Shown here: positions 25,060-34,806 of the stretch, piece by piece
Layout of the letters: the number at the start of each line of letters is the position of its first letter
Numbering within the stretch: position 1 is the first letter of the stretch
Assembly: GCA_963711705.1 (NCBI GenBank)
Contig: CAVQFM010000012.1
Coordinates: 261,387-325,386, forward strand
DNA length: 64,000 nt
From: RYN-230 sp963711705
GTDB lineage: Bacteria > Actinomycetota > Actinomycetes > Streptosporangiales > Streptosporangiaceae
Reading direction: 5' to 3'
The notes under the pieces: generated by a model
Database searches by the model: none
The model's input: only the letters and a program-made list of their open reading frames with translations
Told to the model about the DNA's origin: nothing
Translations under genes and position numbers: made by a program

Positions 25060-27732
25060 GTGGGACCGGTGGTGGCCACGGCCAGCGTGGGCGGGACGGA
25101 CGACCCCGTCCTGCTGTCCAAGATCACCATGCCGGGCGTGCCCGCCTGGGCGGTCCCGCGCGCGCGCATCGACGATCTCCTCGCCGCGGGCACGCAGGGC
25201 CCGCTGACATCGGTCACCGGCCCGCCCGGGGCGGGCAAGACGATGGCCATCACGCTGTGGGCGGCCGCCCACGCCGCGGCCCGCCCGCTGGCCTGGGTCA
25301 CCCTCGACGACTACGACAACGACCCGGGGATCTTCTGGTCCTACGTGCTGGCCGCGCTGGGCCGGGCGGGTGCTGCTGTCCCGGCGCTGCCGCCGGCCGC
25401 CCGTGGCGACGTGGACCACTCGTTCCTGCTCCAGCTGGCCGCGGTGCTGGCCACCCAGGACCCGCCGGTGCTGCTGGTGCTCGACGACCTGCACGTGCTG
25501 GCCGGGCCGGCCGTGCTGGACGGGCTGGCCTACGTGCTGCGCAACGCGCGGCCCGGGCTGCGCCTGGTGTCGACGTCGCGGATGGACCCACTGCTGCCCC
25601 TGCACCGCTACCGGCTGGCTGGTGAGCTCACCGAGGTGCGGGCCGACCACCTCGCGTTCACCGTCCCCGAGGCGGCCCAGCTGCTGGCCCAGCACCAGGT
25701 CACCCTGCTCGGCCCGGACCTGGAACGCCTCACCCGGCACGCCGAGGGGTGGGCGGCGGGCATCCGGCTGGCGGCCATGTCCCTGGACGGGCACCCCGAC
25801 CCGGCGCAGTTCATCAAGGAATTCGGCAACGAGGACAGCGCCATCACCGGGTACCTGGTCGACGAGGTGCTCGGCGCCCAGCCCCCGGCCACCCGGAAGC
25901 TGCTGCTGCGGACCAGCATCCTGGACCGGGTCAGCGCCGACCTGGCTGACGAGCTGACCGACGACGGGCAGGCCGGGTCGCTGCTGCCCGGGGTGGCCCA
26001 GACGAACGCGTTCGTGCAGCCCGTCGGCCATGGCTGGTACCGGTATCACGCGCTGTTCGGCGCCGCCCTGCGGCTGAAGCTGCGCCGGGAGAACCCCGGC
26101 CGGGTGGCGGACCTGCACCGGCGGGCCGCGCAGTGGTTCCGGCGCAACGGCTGGCTCAGTGAGGCGGTACGGCATGCTGGCGATTCCGGTGACTGGCCGC
26201 TCGCGGCGCGCATGGTCCTGGATGAGCTCGCGGTCGGCCGGCTGCTCGAACCGCAGGCCAGCGAACCGCTGACCGAGGCGTTCCAGCGCATGCCGCCGGG
26301 CGAGGTGCTCACCGACCTGCAGCCGCTGCTGGTCCGGGCCGCGCTGGAGCTGTCCGGCGCCGGGAGCCAGCCAGATGACACGTCGCTGGGCGCAGCCGAG
26401 GATCTGCTCGGGAAGCTGCCGGCCAGTGCCGAAGTCCCGGCCCGGCTGGCCGCCGCGCTGATCCGGCTGACGCTGTCCCGGCGCACCGGCGACCAGGACG
26501 CCGCGACCGGGGCGGCCGCCCGGGCCCGGGGCCTGCTGGCCGCGCTGCCCGGCCAGGCGCTGGCCCGGCACCCGGGGATGCACGCCCAGGTCCTCAGCGG
26601 GTACGCCGCCACCCAGCTGTGGGCAGGCCAGGTGGACGCGGCCACGACCACGTTGCACGACGCGCTCAGCGCGGCCGCCGGTGCCGCTGACGCGGCGCAG
26701 GAACGGGCCGACTGCCGCGGGCTGCTCGCGCTGGCCGAGGCCCTGCGCGGGCGGCTGAGCTGCGCCGCGGAGCTGGCCAGCGAGCCGGCCGGTGGTGACG
26801 GCGGCGAACCGGCCGCGTTGTCCAGCCCCGCCGCCCACGTCGCGCTGGCCCAGGCCCAGCTGTCCCGGGGCGAGCTGAAACGCGCCCGTGGCCAGCTGAA
26901 ACTGGCCAGTACGGGGCTGCGCGCGCGCCCGGACATGCTGATCCACGCCCTCGCATGCCTGGTCGCCGCGCAGGGCGGGCTGGCCGAAGGCCGCCCCCGG
27001 GTGACCGCGGACATGGCCGCCCGGGCCCGTGCGGGCTGGTCCGTGCCGCTCTGGCTGGAGCACCGGCTGGCCATCATCGAGTCGCGGGCCTGCGCCGCCG
27101 CGGGCGATGCCGACGCCGCGATCGACTGGGCCAGCCGCGCCGACCCGGAAACCCGGCTCGACGCGGCGGCGGCGCTGGCTCATGCCTGGCTGGCGGCCGG
27201 GAACACCAGGGCCGCCCGGCAGGCGCTGGCCAGCGGCCCGGCCGGCTCAGCCCAGGCCCCGGACGAAGCCCGGCTGGCGGCGTGGCTGGCCGATGCCCGG
27301 CTCAGCTACTGCACCGGGGACCGGTCCCGGGGCCGCAGGTCACTCGGGCACGCGCTGCGGCTGGCCCGCGCCGAGCAGCTCCGGCTGCCATTCGTCCTGG
27401 AACAGGGCTGGCTGCGGCCGGTGCTGCGGCGGGATCCGGAACTGGCTCAGGGCTACCGCCAGCTGCTCGGCGCCGGCCTGCTCAGCCCGGGCCCGGCCGG
27501 CCAGCCGTCCGCCGCGGCGGAGACGGCGCCACTCATCGTGGAGCAGCTCAGCGACCGGGAACGGGAGGTCCTGCAGCACCTGTCCGCGATGCTGAGCACC
27601 GCGGAGATCGCGGCTGAGATGTACATCTCGGTGAACACCGTGAAGACACATCTCAAGAGCATCTACCGCAAGCTGGCCGCCGCCCACCGCAACGAGGCGG
27701 TCCGCCGGGCCCGGCTGCTCGAACTGCTCTAG
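25060..27732 (+). CDS. MalT/LuxR-type ATP-dependent transcriptional regulator (LAL family)
   Basis: The 890-residue protein has an N-terminal NTPase: Walker A GPPGAGKT (Lys60), Walker B LLVLDDLHVL, then a winged-helix segment, a TPR-rich middle and a C-terminal LuxR helix-turn-helix (SDREREVLQHLSAMLSTAEI, ISVNTVKTHLKSIYRKL). MalT-like regulators bind an inducer and ATP, oligomerise and activate transcription. The start GTG 25060 is uncertain; other in-frame GTGs lie within 15 nt. It ends 10 bp before the convergent second LAL regulator. Likely sites are the GGGTGATG palindromes in its own upstream region. Confidence 0.88.
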   Translation: MGPVVATASVGGTDDPVLLSKITMPGVPAWAVPRARIDDLLAAGTQGPLTSVTGPPGAGKTMAITLWAAAHAAARPLAWVTLDDYDNDPGIFWSYVLAALGRAGAAVPALPPAARGDVDHSFLLQLAAVLATQDPPVLLVLDDLHVLAGPAVLDGLAYVLRNARPGLRLVSTSRMDPLLPLHRYRLAGELTEVRADHLAFTVPEAAQLLAQHQVTLLGPDLERLTRHAEGWAAGIRLAAMSLDGHPDPAQFIKEFGNEDSAITGYLVDEVLGAQPPATRKLLLRTSILDRVSADLADELTDDGQAGSLLPGVAQTNAFVQPVGHGWYRYHALFGAALRLKLRRENPGRVADLHRRAAQWFRRNGWLSEAVRHAGDSGDWPLAARMVLDELAVGRLLEPQASEPLTEAFQRMPPGEVLTDLQPLLVRAALELSGAGSQPDDTSLGAAEDLLGKLPASAEVPARLAAALIRLTLSRRTGDQDAATGAAARARGLLAALPGQALARHPGMHAQVLSGYAATQLWAGQVDAATTTLHDALSAAAGAADAAQERADCRGLLALAEALRGRLSCAAELASEPAGGDGGEPAALSSPAAHVALAQAQLSRGELKRARGQLKLASTGLRARPDMLIHALACLVAAQGGLAEGRPRVTADMAARARAGWSVPLWLEHRLAIIESRACAAAGDADAAIDWASRADPETRLDAAAALAHAWLAAGNTRAARQALASGPAGSAQAPDEARLAAWLADARLSYCTGDRSRGRRSLGHALRLARAEQLRLPFVLEQGWLRPVLRRDPELAQGYRQLLGAGLLSPGPAGQPSAAAETAPLIVEQLSDREREVLQHLSAMLSTAEIAAEMYISVNTVKTHLKSIYRKLAAAHRNEAVRRARLLELL

Positions 27733-27742
27733 GGTTCCAGCG

Positions 27743-30049
27743 TCACAGGATGCCCAGCTCGCGCCCGCGCCGGACCGCGTCGTGCCGGGACGAGACGCCG
27801 AGTTTGCGGTAGATGGCCTGGGCATGGGTCTTGACCGTGTTCGGTGACACGAACAGCTCCTGGCCGATCTCGCGCAGGGACAGCGTGCCGCGCAGCAACC
27901 GGAGCACCGCGATCTCCCGCTCGGTGAGCGGGTCCGCGCCCGCCGCCCGCCGGGCCGGGGCCAGCTGCCGCTTCAGCCGCCCGAGCCGGCCGTGCAGGAA
28001 CTCCGCGCCGTCCGGGAACATGTCGAGCAGCGTGGCCGCCTCGGTGGTGGCGTCCCGGGCGCCGGCCGCGTCGTCCAGGTCCACCAGCACCTGTGCCAGG
28101 CGCAGCAGGGCCTCGACGGTGATCCACGGGTTGATCCCGGGCGTGGTGCGGCGGAACCGGGCCGCGTGCCGCAGCTCACTCCTGGCTTCCTTGAGCCGGC
28201 CCTCGGCCGCATAGACCGCCCCGGAAGCGATGAAGGCCACGGCGCTGTGCGGTGTGCCGCTCAGCCCGGCGCGGACCGCGCCGCGGCGGGCCATCGCGGC
28301 CAGATCCCGGGCCCGGGCCTGCTGGCCCAGTTCCACATCGGCCAGGGCCAGCGCGGCGCAGGCGAGGACGCCGGCCAGCGTGCTGGGCGGCTCGCTGGCG
28401 GCTGCTTCGGCCAGCGGCCCGGCGGCGGCCTCGAGGTCCCCCGCGAGGTACAGGCTGAATCCGTGCGCCGCCCGGGCCAGCGCGTACCAGGCCGTGCCGG
28501 GCCTGGTTTCCAGCCCGGCCGCGGTGCTCGCGCATTCGCGCATGATGTGCAGGCCCTCGAACCCGTACACCCCGCGCAGCAGCGCCGCCGAGGTGCGCAG
28601 CGATCCGATGCCATCCGGCAGCGGCCCGGCCGGCGGGGCCGCCTCGATCACCGGCAGCCAGTGCCGCACCGGTTCCGGCTCGCCGGACAGCGCGCCGACC
28701 CAGGCCGCGCAGTGCGCGGCCACCGGGCTGGCGGCGATCTGCCGCTCGGTGAGCGAGTCCAGCCAGCTGCGCACCTCGGCGGACCGGCCGTCGTTCAGGT
28801 AGCCGTACCAGTGCCGGGCGATCAGCTCGACCGCACCGGCCGCGTCCCCCGCGGCCAGCGAGTGCTGGATCGCCTCCCCGGCGCAGCCGGCCACCCGGTA
28901 CCAGGCGGCCGCCCGTTGGTGCAGCGCGGGTGTGAGCGCCGGTTCGGCTGTGACCAGCTCGGTGCGCAGGACCTGGGCGAAGAGATGGTGGTAGCGGTAC
29001 CACTGCCGGACCTCATCGAGCGGGACGACGAAAATGTTCTCCCGCTCCAGCACGTCGATGATCTCCGCGGCATCATCCCGCCCGGTCACCGCGTTGCACA
29101 GCGGCGCGCTGAACCGGTCCAGGACCGCGGTCTGGGTGAGGAACTGGCGAATCCCGGCGGGCAGCTGGCTGAGTACCTCCTCGGCCAGGAAGTCGGCGAT
29201 GAACCGGTTGTCCCCGGTGAATTCGCGCACGAAGTCGGTGGGTGCGGGCTGCCCGCGCAGGGCGAGCGCGGCCAGCTGGATCCCGGCTGGCCAGCCCTCG
29301 GTCCGCTCAACCAGGCCGGCCAGGTCAGGCTCGCTCAGCTGGACACCGGACACGGCCCGGGTGAACGGGGCGGCGTCCGGCGCGGTGAAGCGCAGCTCGG
29401 GCATCCGGATCTCGATCAGGTCACCAGCCGCCCGGAGCCGGGCCAGCGGCAGCGGTGGATCGGCCCGGCTGATCACCACCAGCAGCAGGGACGGCGGGAG
29501 GTGTGCCAGCAGGGCCGCGATCTGCTCGTGGCAGGCTGGCTCGCGGATCAGCTGGTAGTCATCGAGCACCAGCACGATCTGTCCCGGGAGCGCGGCCAGC
29601 GCGTTGATCAGCATCGGCAGCACGGTGCCGGCCAGGTCGGGGGCGGGCACGCACAGCGCCTGCCGGATGTCCTCGCCGTCGAGGCCGGGGCAGGCCCGGT
29701 GCAGCGCGGACACCAGGTGCCAGCACAGCCGGGCCGGGTCGTCGTCGCCCGGATCGAGGGACAGCCAGGCGAACGGCCGGTGCTCGGCCGGGCTGGCCCG
29801 CCACTGGGCCACCAGGGTGGTCTTGCCGAACCCAGCCGGGGCACCGACCAGCACCAGCTTGGCGGCACCGGCCGTGACCAGCCGCTGGACCAGCGCGTCC
29901 CGCGGCACCCACTCCGCGCGCGCCGCCGGCGGGTGCAGCTTCGTCTCGACCGTGACCTCGAAGCCGGTCCCGGGCAGCGCCGGATCGGCGACCGCGCGCA
30001 GCGCGCGTCCCGGCCGCCGGTTCTGCGGAGCGTACGCACCCCCCGGCAC
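27743..30049 (-). CDS. MalT/LuxR-type ATP-dependent transcriptional regulator (second copy)
   Basis: The 768-residue product starts with about 35 variable residues, then TKLHPPAARAEWVPRDALV, Walker A GAPAGFGKTT (Lys76), Walker B IVLVLDDYQLI, the winged-helix region QWYRYHHLFAQVLRTEL, a TPR-like array and a C-terminal LuxR domain (LTEREIAVLRLL, LFVSPNTVKTHAQAIYRKL). It is the same architecture as its convergent neighbour but clearly different in sequence; this copy is closer to the classical MalT/AlkS form. No dedicated target gene is adjacent apart from the membrane protein divergent at 30261. Confidence 0.88.
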   Translation of the reverse strand: MPGGAYAPQNRRPGRALRAVADPALPGTGFEVTVETKLHPPAARAEWVPRDALVQRLVTAGAAKLVLVGAPAGFGKTTLVAQWRASPAEHRPFAWLSLDPGDDDPARLCWHLVSALHRACPGLDGEDIRQALCVPAPDLAGTVLPMLINALAALPGQIVLVLDDYQLIREPACHEQIAALLAHLPPSLLLVVISRADPPLPLARLRAAGDLIEIRMPELRFTAPDAAPFTRAVSGVQLSEPDLAGLVERTEGWPAGIQLAALALRGQPAPTDFVREFTGDNRFIADFLAEEVLSQLPAGIRQFLTQTAVLDRFSAPLCNAVTGRDDAAEIIDVLERENIFVVPLDEVRQWYRYHHLFAQVLRTELVTAEPALTPALHQRAAAWYRVAGCAGEAIQHSLAAGDAAGAVELIARHWYGYLNDGRSAEVRSWLDSLTERQIAASPVAAHCAAWVGALSGEPEPVRHWLPVIEAAPPAGPLPDGIGSLRTSAALLRGVYGFEGLHIMRECASTAAGLETRPGTAWYALARAAHGFSLYLAGDLEAAAGPLAEAAASEPPSTLAGVLACAALALADVELGQQARARDLAAMARRGAVRAGLSGTPHSAVAFIASGAVYAAEGRLKEARSELRHAARFRRTTPGINPWITVEALLRLAQVLVDLDDAAGARDATTEAATLLDMFPDGAEFLHGRLGRLKRQLAPARRAAGADPLTEREIAVLRLLRGTLSLREIGQELFVSPNTVKTHAQAIYRKLGVSSRHDAVRRGRELGIL

Positions 30050-30260
30050 GTGCTCACTATCCGCCGGGATGCCGGGGCCTGCCCAGTGCCGATGGTCCTA
30101 ACCCGGGCAATCTCTGACATTCGCCCCAGCAAAACGCTCCCGTCACCGGGGCCAGGCCCCCGGAAACCGGGCTGTCGCCGGCCCGATCGGTCCGGTTACG
30201 CTGCAACGAAACGTGCGCGGCCGCAGCGGCGGCGCACGGGCAGATCGGTAGGTGACGGCC

Positions 30261-30896
30261 ATGCCTGCTGCCGCCTCTTCCGCCAGCATCGGGGCGATGG
30301 GCCTCGGCACGCTGTTCACCTGGCTGTTCACCATCAGCCTGGGCGGCTACATGCTGCGTTCCGTGGTCCGGCACGGTGGCCTGCGCCGGCAGCGGGCGGT
30401 CCGGGACGGGCTGCACCCGGGCGTGCTGATCGGCCACTTCAGCCTGGCCCTCACGGGCTTCGCCGTCTGGGCCAGTTATGTGCTCACCGGGTGGGACGCG
30501 CTGGCCTGGCTGGCCGTGGGCCTGCTGGCCCCGACGATCGGGCTCGGTATCTGCACGGTGACGCTGTGGACCCCCTATCCACGCTCCCCCGCGCCGGGCG
30601 CGGCCGGTCCCGCCGCCACCGGCGCGGCCGGCCCGGTCGCGCCGCCGCCCGCGGCCGGCCCGGCCCGGGCGGCCGCGCGGCGCGGCCGGACCACCGACGC
30701 GATGCTCGAACGCGCGATGACCGACGACGCGCTGGCCGCCCGGCTGATCGAGGACGTGATCGCCAGCCTGCCCGCGCAGCTGCCGGGCCGCCGCCGGCCC
30801 CGGGCCTACCCGGTGGCCGTCATCCCGTTCGGTCACGGGCTGGCCGCGGTGACCACGTTCACCCTGGCCGTGCTGACCGCGACGGGCGCCCGGTGA
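30261..30896 (+). CDS. Four-helix membrane protein
   Basis: The ATG at 30261 (TAGGTG 7 nt upstream; GTG 30252 also possible) gives 211 residues. It has an N-terminal helix (LGTLFTWLFTISLGGYML), two central helices, a polar Ala/Pro/Arg-rich loop of about 80 residues and a last helix FGHGLAAVTTFTLAVLTAT. The final helix and the HPG-x(n)-helix-helix order recall the protein at 19979-20515, so they may be paralogues. No catalytic or transport motif is visible. It is divergent from the LAL regulator gene. Confidence 0.65.
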   Translation: MPAAASSASIGAMGLGTLFTWLFTISLGGYMLRSVVRHGGLRRQRAVRDGLHPGVLIGHFSLALTGFAVWASYVLTGWDALAWLAVGLLAPTIGLGICTVTLWTPYPRSPAPGAAGPAATGAAGPVAPPPAAGPARAAARRGRTTDAMLERAMTDDALAARLIEDVIASLPAQLPGRRRPRAYPVAVIPFGHGLAAVTTFTLAVLTATGAR

Positions 30897-31079
30897 GTTA
30901 CCTGTTCCGGCCGGCGGCCGGTTTGACTCGCACCTGCTAGTCCCCCGGACAGCAGCTGACGCCACACCCCGGGCAGGGTGGGGCAGCCGGGGGCACCTAT
31001 CGTTCGGGAGAATGGTCGTGGCCTGCCGGCTCAGGTGACGGTCCTGACCCGGCGCCCTATCGCCCAGGAGGCTGCTGCT

Positions 31080-32360
31080 GTGCCTGCCGAGACGTCTGCC
31101 GCGCCCGCCGCGGACCTGCTGGGGCTGTTCCCGCCCGGCTCACGGGTGGACCCGGACGGTGAGCTGGTGGTGGGCGGATGCCGGCTCACTGACCTGGCCG
31201 CGGCCTGGGGCACCCCGCTGTACGTGGTCGCCGAGGCGGCCGTCCGGGACCAGGTCCGCCGGTTCCGGCGGGCGCTGGACGCGAACTGGCCGCGGGCCCG
31301 GATGGTGTTCGCGTCCAAGGCCTTCCCATGCACCGCCGGGTACCGGCTGATGGCCGAGGAAGGCATCGGGGTGGACGTGGCCGGGGCGGGCGAGCTGGCC
31401 ATGGCGCTGGCCGGCGGGGTGGACCCGGCCCGCATCGTGCTGCACGGGAACGCCAAGACCCGGGCGGAACTGCGGATGGCGCTGGACGCCGGGGTCGGCC
31501 TGATCGTGATCGACAACACCGACGACATCGACCGGCTGGAGGAACTGGCCCCCGCCGGGCAGCGGGTGCTGGTCCGGGTGATTCCCGGGGTCCGGCCGGA
31601 TACCTACGACGCGGTGGCCACCGGCCAGGCCGGGTCGAAGTTCGGCCTGCCCATCCCGGCGGCCCGGGCCGCCATCGACCGGCTGCGGCGCAGCCACCGG
31701 CTCCGGCTGGACGGCCTGCACGTGCACATCGGCTCGCAGATCATGTCGGCCGAGCCGTACGCCCGGGCCATCGAGGCAGTGGCCGGGCTCGGCCAGTTCC
31801 CGGTGTACAACCTCGGCGGCGGGCTGGGCGTGCGGTACACCTACACCGATCAGCCGCCCAGCCCGGAGGACTGGGTCGGGGCCCTGGCCAGTGCGGCCCG
31901 GCAGTACCTCCCGGCCAGTGCGGAACTGATCATCGAGCCGGGGCGCACCTTGGTCGGCCCGTTCGGGGTCACGCTCTACCGGGTGATCTCGGTGAAAGGC
32001 GATGATCCGTGCTTCGTGGCCGTGGACGGCGGGATGGGCGACAACCTGGACGTCGCGCTGTACGGCCAGCGGTTCGAGGCCACGATCACCAGCCGGGTCG
32101 GCGGCGGCCACCCGGCCGAGCTGGTCGGCCGGCACTGCGAGTCGGGCGACCGGCTGATCAGCGGGGCCGTGCTGCGCGATCCGCGGCCCGGCGACCTGCT
32201 GGCCATGGCGGCGACCGGCGCCTACTGCTTCACGATGGCCAACAATTACAACGGGGCGCTGCGCCCGCCCGTGGTGTTCTGCCGCGATGGCCAGCCGCGC
32301 CTGGTGGTCCGCCGGGAGACGCTCACCGACCTGATGTCCCGGGACGTCCTCCCGGGCTGA
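31080..32360 (+). CDS. lysA: Diaminopimelate decarboxylase-like enzyme
   Basis: GTG 31080 has CAGGAGG 8 nt upstream. The 426-residue protein is a fold-III PLP decarboxylase: PLP lysine Lys80 in VFASKAF, HVHIGSQ, the glycine-rich phosphate-binding YNLGGGLGVRY, EPGRTLVG and the active-site CESGD. LysA makes L-lysine from meso-diaminopimelate. The order and spacing fit LysA, but actinomycetes often hold several copies, and this one is not beside other lysine genes (such as hom/thrC), so it may be a second LysA or serve a related substrate. Confidence 0.85.
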   Translation: MPAETSAAPAADLLGLFPPGSRVDPDGELVVGGCRLTDLAAAWGTPLYVVAEAAVRDQVRRFRRALDANWPRARMVFASKAFPCTAGYRLMAEEGIGVDVAGAGELAMALAGGVDPARIVLHGNAKTRAELRMALDAGVGLIVIDNTDDIDRLEELAPAGQRVLVRVIPGVRPDTYDAVATGQAGSKFGLPIPAARAAIDRLRRSHRLRLDGLHVHIGSQIMSAEPYARAIEAVAGLGQFPVYNLGGGLGVRYTYTDQPPSPEDWVGALASAARQYLPASAELIIEPGRTLVGPFGVTLYRVISVKGDDPCFVAVDGGMGDNLDVALYGQRFEATITSRVGGGHPAELVGRHCESGDRLISGAVLRDPRPGDLLAMAATGAYCFTMANNYNGALRPPVVFCRDGQPRLVVRRETLTDLMSRDVLPG

Positions 32361-32382
32361 CGGCCCGGTGCTGGTCAGCGGT

Positions 32383-34659
32383 TCAGGGGCTGCGGGACAG
32401 CCGGGCCAGGGACAGCACGAAGATCGACGACAGCAGCCAGCCGAGCAGGGTGGCCAGGTTGAGCCACCACAGCATGAACTCGCCGCCCGGCACGAACGGG
32501 TCCGGGTACCAGGTGTCCCGCTGGTCCAGGGAGATCAGCGGGACGACCGTGTCCACCGCGTACAGCACCGGGCTGAAGCAGCGCACCTGGCCGCCGCCGC
32601 AGGAGTCCGGGCGCGGCACGGCCTGGCCCGCCAGGCCGGTGCGCGCGGCCGCGGTGCTGAGCAGGCCGGTGGTCGCGTACACGTCGCCGTTGCCGTTGGT
32701 AGCCCGCAGCGTGGCCTGGTTGGCTGGCAGCTCGAGTGAGACGATGACCGCGATGAGCAGCGCGGCCAGCAGCCACAGCACCCGGGACGGGCGGTACCCG
32801 TAGCCGATGGTGGAGTAGACCGCGTCGATGGCCCGCCGCGGCCAGCCCATGCTGGACCGGCCGTCCTGCCGGGCGTGCCGCCGCTGGGCCATCAGCACCT
32901 GCTCCGCCTCGGTCAGGTACCCGTGCTGGCGGAACACCCGGGCCGCCTGCTCGTACGGGCCGGAGTCGAACACGGCCTGGCGGCGCAGCCAGGCGCACCG
33001 CGCGGCCTGATCCCAGATCCGCTGCGGCTGCCCGCCCTCGGGTTTCTCGAACCGGTCGTAGGTCAGGCCGGCGATCGTGAAGCGTGGCGGCCAGGCGTTC
33101 GGGTCATCGGCCAGGAACGTGGTGGCCGCGTCGGTGAAGTCCACGCTCGGCGTGACCGCCTGCCAGCCCAGGTCGATGCCGCCGCGCACAGTCGCGGACA
33201 CCGCCTCGATCGCGTGCCCCGGCTCGTTGCGCGGGGTCGGCGCCGGGCAGCTGAACGAGCCGCCGGTGAACTGCAGCCGGCCCTCGATCGTGCTCCGGCC
33301 CAGGCCGACCAGCCCGGTCGAGGTGAAGCCGTCGGCCAGCCGCACCGACCCCTTGACCAGGGCCTGGTTCAGGCTGACCGAGTACCCGGCCGGGTTGTCC
33401 AGCTGGGCCCGGTGGGCCCGGACGCTGCCCAGCGTGGCCCCCCGGAAGTTGACCCGGCCGCCGGTGGCCCGCAGGCCATCCAGGTACACGTCGCCGTCCA
33501 CCTTCATCCCGCTCCCGTCCACCAGGGACAGCTGCTCGGGGTGGCTCAGCTCGCCGTGCAGGGCCAGGGTCCCGCGCAGGGCCGCGCCCGCCAGCCGGAT
33601 GGTGCCGGCCACCGACGCGTCGCGGTCCAGCCGCAGCACCGCGCGGATCTCCGCGTTGGTCAGGTCCAGGGCGGTGCGCCCGGGGGCCCGCAGCACACAC
33701 TCCCCGCCGATGGACAGGCCGCTCATGTCGCCCATGGACATGTCGATGCCGCCGGTCACCTCGCACCGCCCGGCCAGCATCACTTCGGCACCGACCGAGA
33801 GCCGGGCCGCATCGAGCGCGGTGCCGGTGCCGATGGACCGGCCGTAGATGCTGCCCGCCGGGGTACCGGGGCGCGCGTCAATGGTCGCGTTGCGGACCAC
33901 GAACCGCCCGGCCACCCGGGTGCTGACCATGTCGATGCGGCCCCGGATGACCGGCCTGCGCCCGGCCGGGTCCTCGATCAGGAACACGCTGCCCTCGATG
34001 ACCGCGTCCTCGGCGTCCACGGCGGGCCCGGCCGCGGACTCGATCTGCGCGCCGGTCAGGTCCAGCGACCCGTCTATCCGGGCGCCCAGCAGCCGGACCT
34101 CGCCGACCGCGGTGAACTGGTGGATCAGCCGGACGGCGCCGCCCACCCGGAGCCGGTCCGCCTGGATCGCGCGGTCGCCCAGGCCGTCCACGGTGGCGTC
34201 GACCAGCAGCAGGCGGCCGCCGATCTCGGACTCGCACAGCCAGATCGCCGCGCGTTTCGAGGTGCTCGCGCTGGTCCAGTGCGCGCCCGCCACCCGCGAG
34301 CGGGACAGGTCGAGGTCGCGGCGCAGCCGCAGGCCGTTGCCGAGCAGGCCGGGCAGCCGCGGGCACCCGGTCAGCGACAGCTCGAAGAGCTGGGCCCCCT
34401 CGACCACCGGGGCGGCGTCGAACTCGCATCCCTCGAAGCGGAGCGGGAACGCCACCCGCAGCCCGGCCAGGTCCAGGCGGCCGGACACCACCGCGCCGGC
34501 CAGCCGCAGCCCGCGGGGATCGATCTGGCGGCGCAGCTCGTGGCAGCATTTGCGGAGCAGCTCAGCGGGCACGGTGCGCTTGACCCCGTTGACCGTGCCC
34601 GCGACGACCGCCCCAGTCTGGCCCGCGCGGATCAGCTCGCCCTCATCGATTTCGTTCAT
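32383..34659 (-). CDS. Membrane protein with long predicted beta-solenoid domain
   Basis: ATG 34659 (MNEIDEGELIRAGQ) is chosen; a frame from 34755 is longer but unlikely. The 758-residue product has a long repetitive region (about 50-520) of short strands with recurring units such as LRLAGAVVSGRLDLAGL and IRGRIDMVSTRVAGRFVV, spaced about 20 residues, typical of a right-handed beta-helix of the bactofilin or pentapeptide-like type. A helical region with FDSGPYEQAARVFRQHGYL follows, then two membrane helices around 640-665 and 730-755 joined by a loop. Similar actinobacterial proteins are hypothetical. Five to six Cys occur but no enzyme motif. Role unknown; a scaffold or surface sensor is plausible. 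Confidence 0.7.
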   Translation of the reverse strand: MNEIDEGELIRAGQTGAVVAGTVNGVKRTVPAELLRKCCHELRRQIDPRGLRLAGAVVSGRLDLAGLRVAFPLRFEGCEFDAAPVVEGAQLFELSLTGCPRLPGLLGNGLRLRRDLDLSRSRVAGAHWTSASTSKRAAIWLCESEIGGRLLLVDATVDGLGDRAIQADRLRVGGAVRLIHQFTAVGEVRLLGARIDGSLDLTGAQIESAAGPAVDAEDAVIEGSVFLIEDPAGRRPVIRGRIDMVSTRVAGRFVVRNATIDARPGTPAGSIYGRSIGTGTALDAARLSVGAEVMLAGRCEVTGGIDMSMGDMSGLSIGGECVLRAPGRTALDLTNAEIRAVLRLDRDASVAGTIRLAGAALRGTLALHGELSHPEQLSLVDGSGMKVDGDVYLDGLRATGGRVNFRGATLGSVRAHRAQLDNPAGYSVSLNQALVKGSVRLADGFTSTGLVGLGRSTIEGRLQFTGGSFSCPAPTPRNEPGHAIEAVSATVRGGIDLGWQAVTPSVDFTDAATTFLADDPNAWPPRFTIAGLTYDRFEKPEGGQPQRIWDQAARCAWLRRQAVFDSGPYEQAARVFRQHGYLTEAEQVLMAQRRHARQDGRSSMGWPRRAIDAVYSTIGYGYRPSRVLWLLAALLIAVIVSLELPANQATLRATNGNGDVYATTGLLSTAAARTGLAGQAVPRPDSCGGGQVRCFSPVLYAVDTVVPLISLDQRDTWYPDPFVPGGEFMLWWLNLATLLGWLLSSIFVLSLARLSRSP

Positions 34660-34806
34660 GACACGCCCCCAGGCTGACGCGGTGCCGCGCACGGGCCGGG
34701 CCGGCCCTGTTGCGCCTACCTTGCCAGCAATGGCGGCGGCTGTGCCGTTTCGCACGCCCGGGGAGGCTGCCTCCGCGGGCTGGTGCGGCCGGCCAGCGGG
34801 GGCGGC

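Noticed and set aside
27992..30940. Nearly 1000-codon plus-strand frame opposite the second LAL regulator
   Set aside because: The minus-strand frame has Walker A, Walker B and LuxR motifs in order; the plus frame has none.
32875..34677. Long plus-strand frame opposite the beta-solenoid gene
   Set aside because: Its Gln/His/Arg-rich composition is that of a shadow; the minus-strand protein shows coherent repeats and membrane helices.
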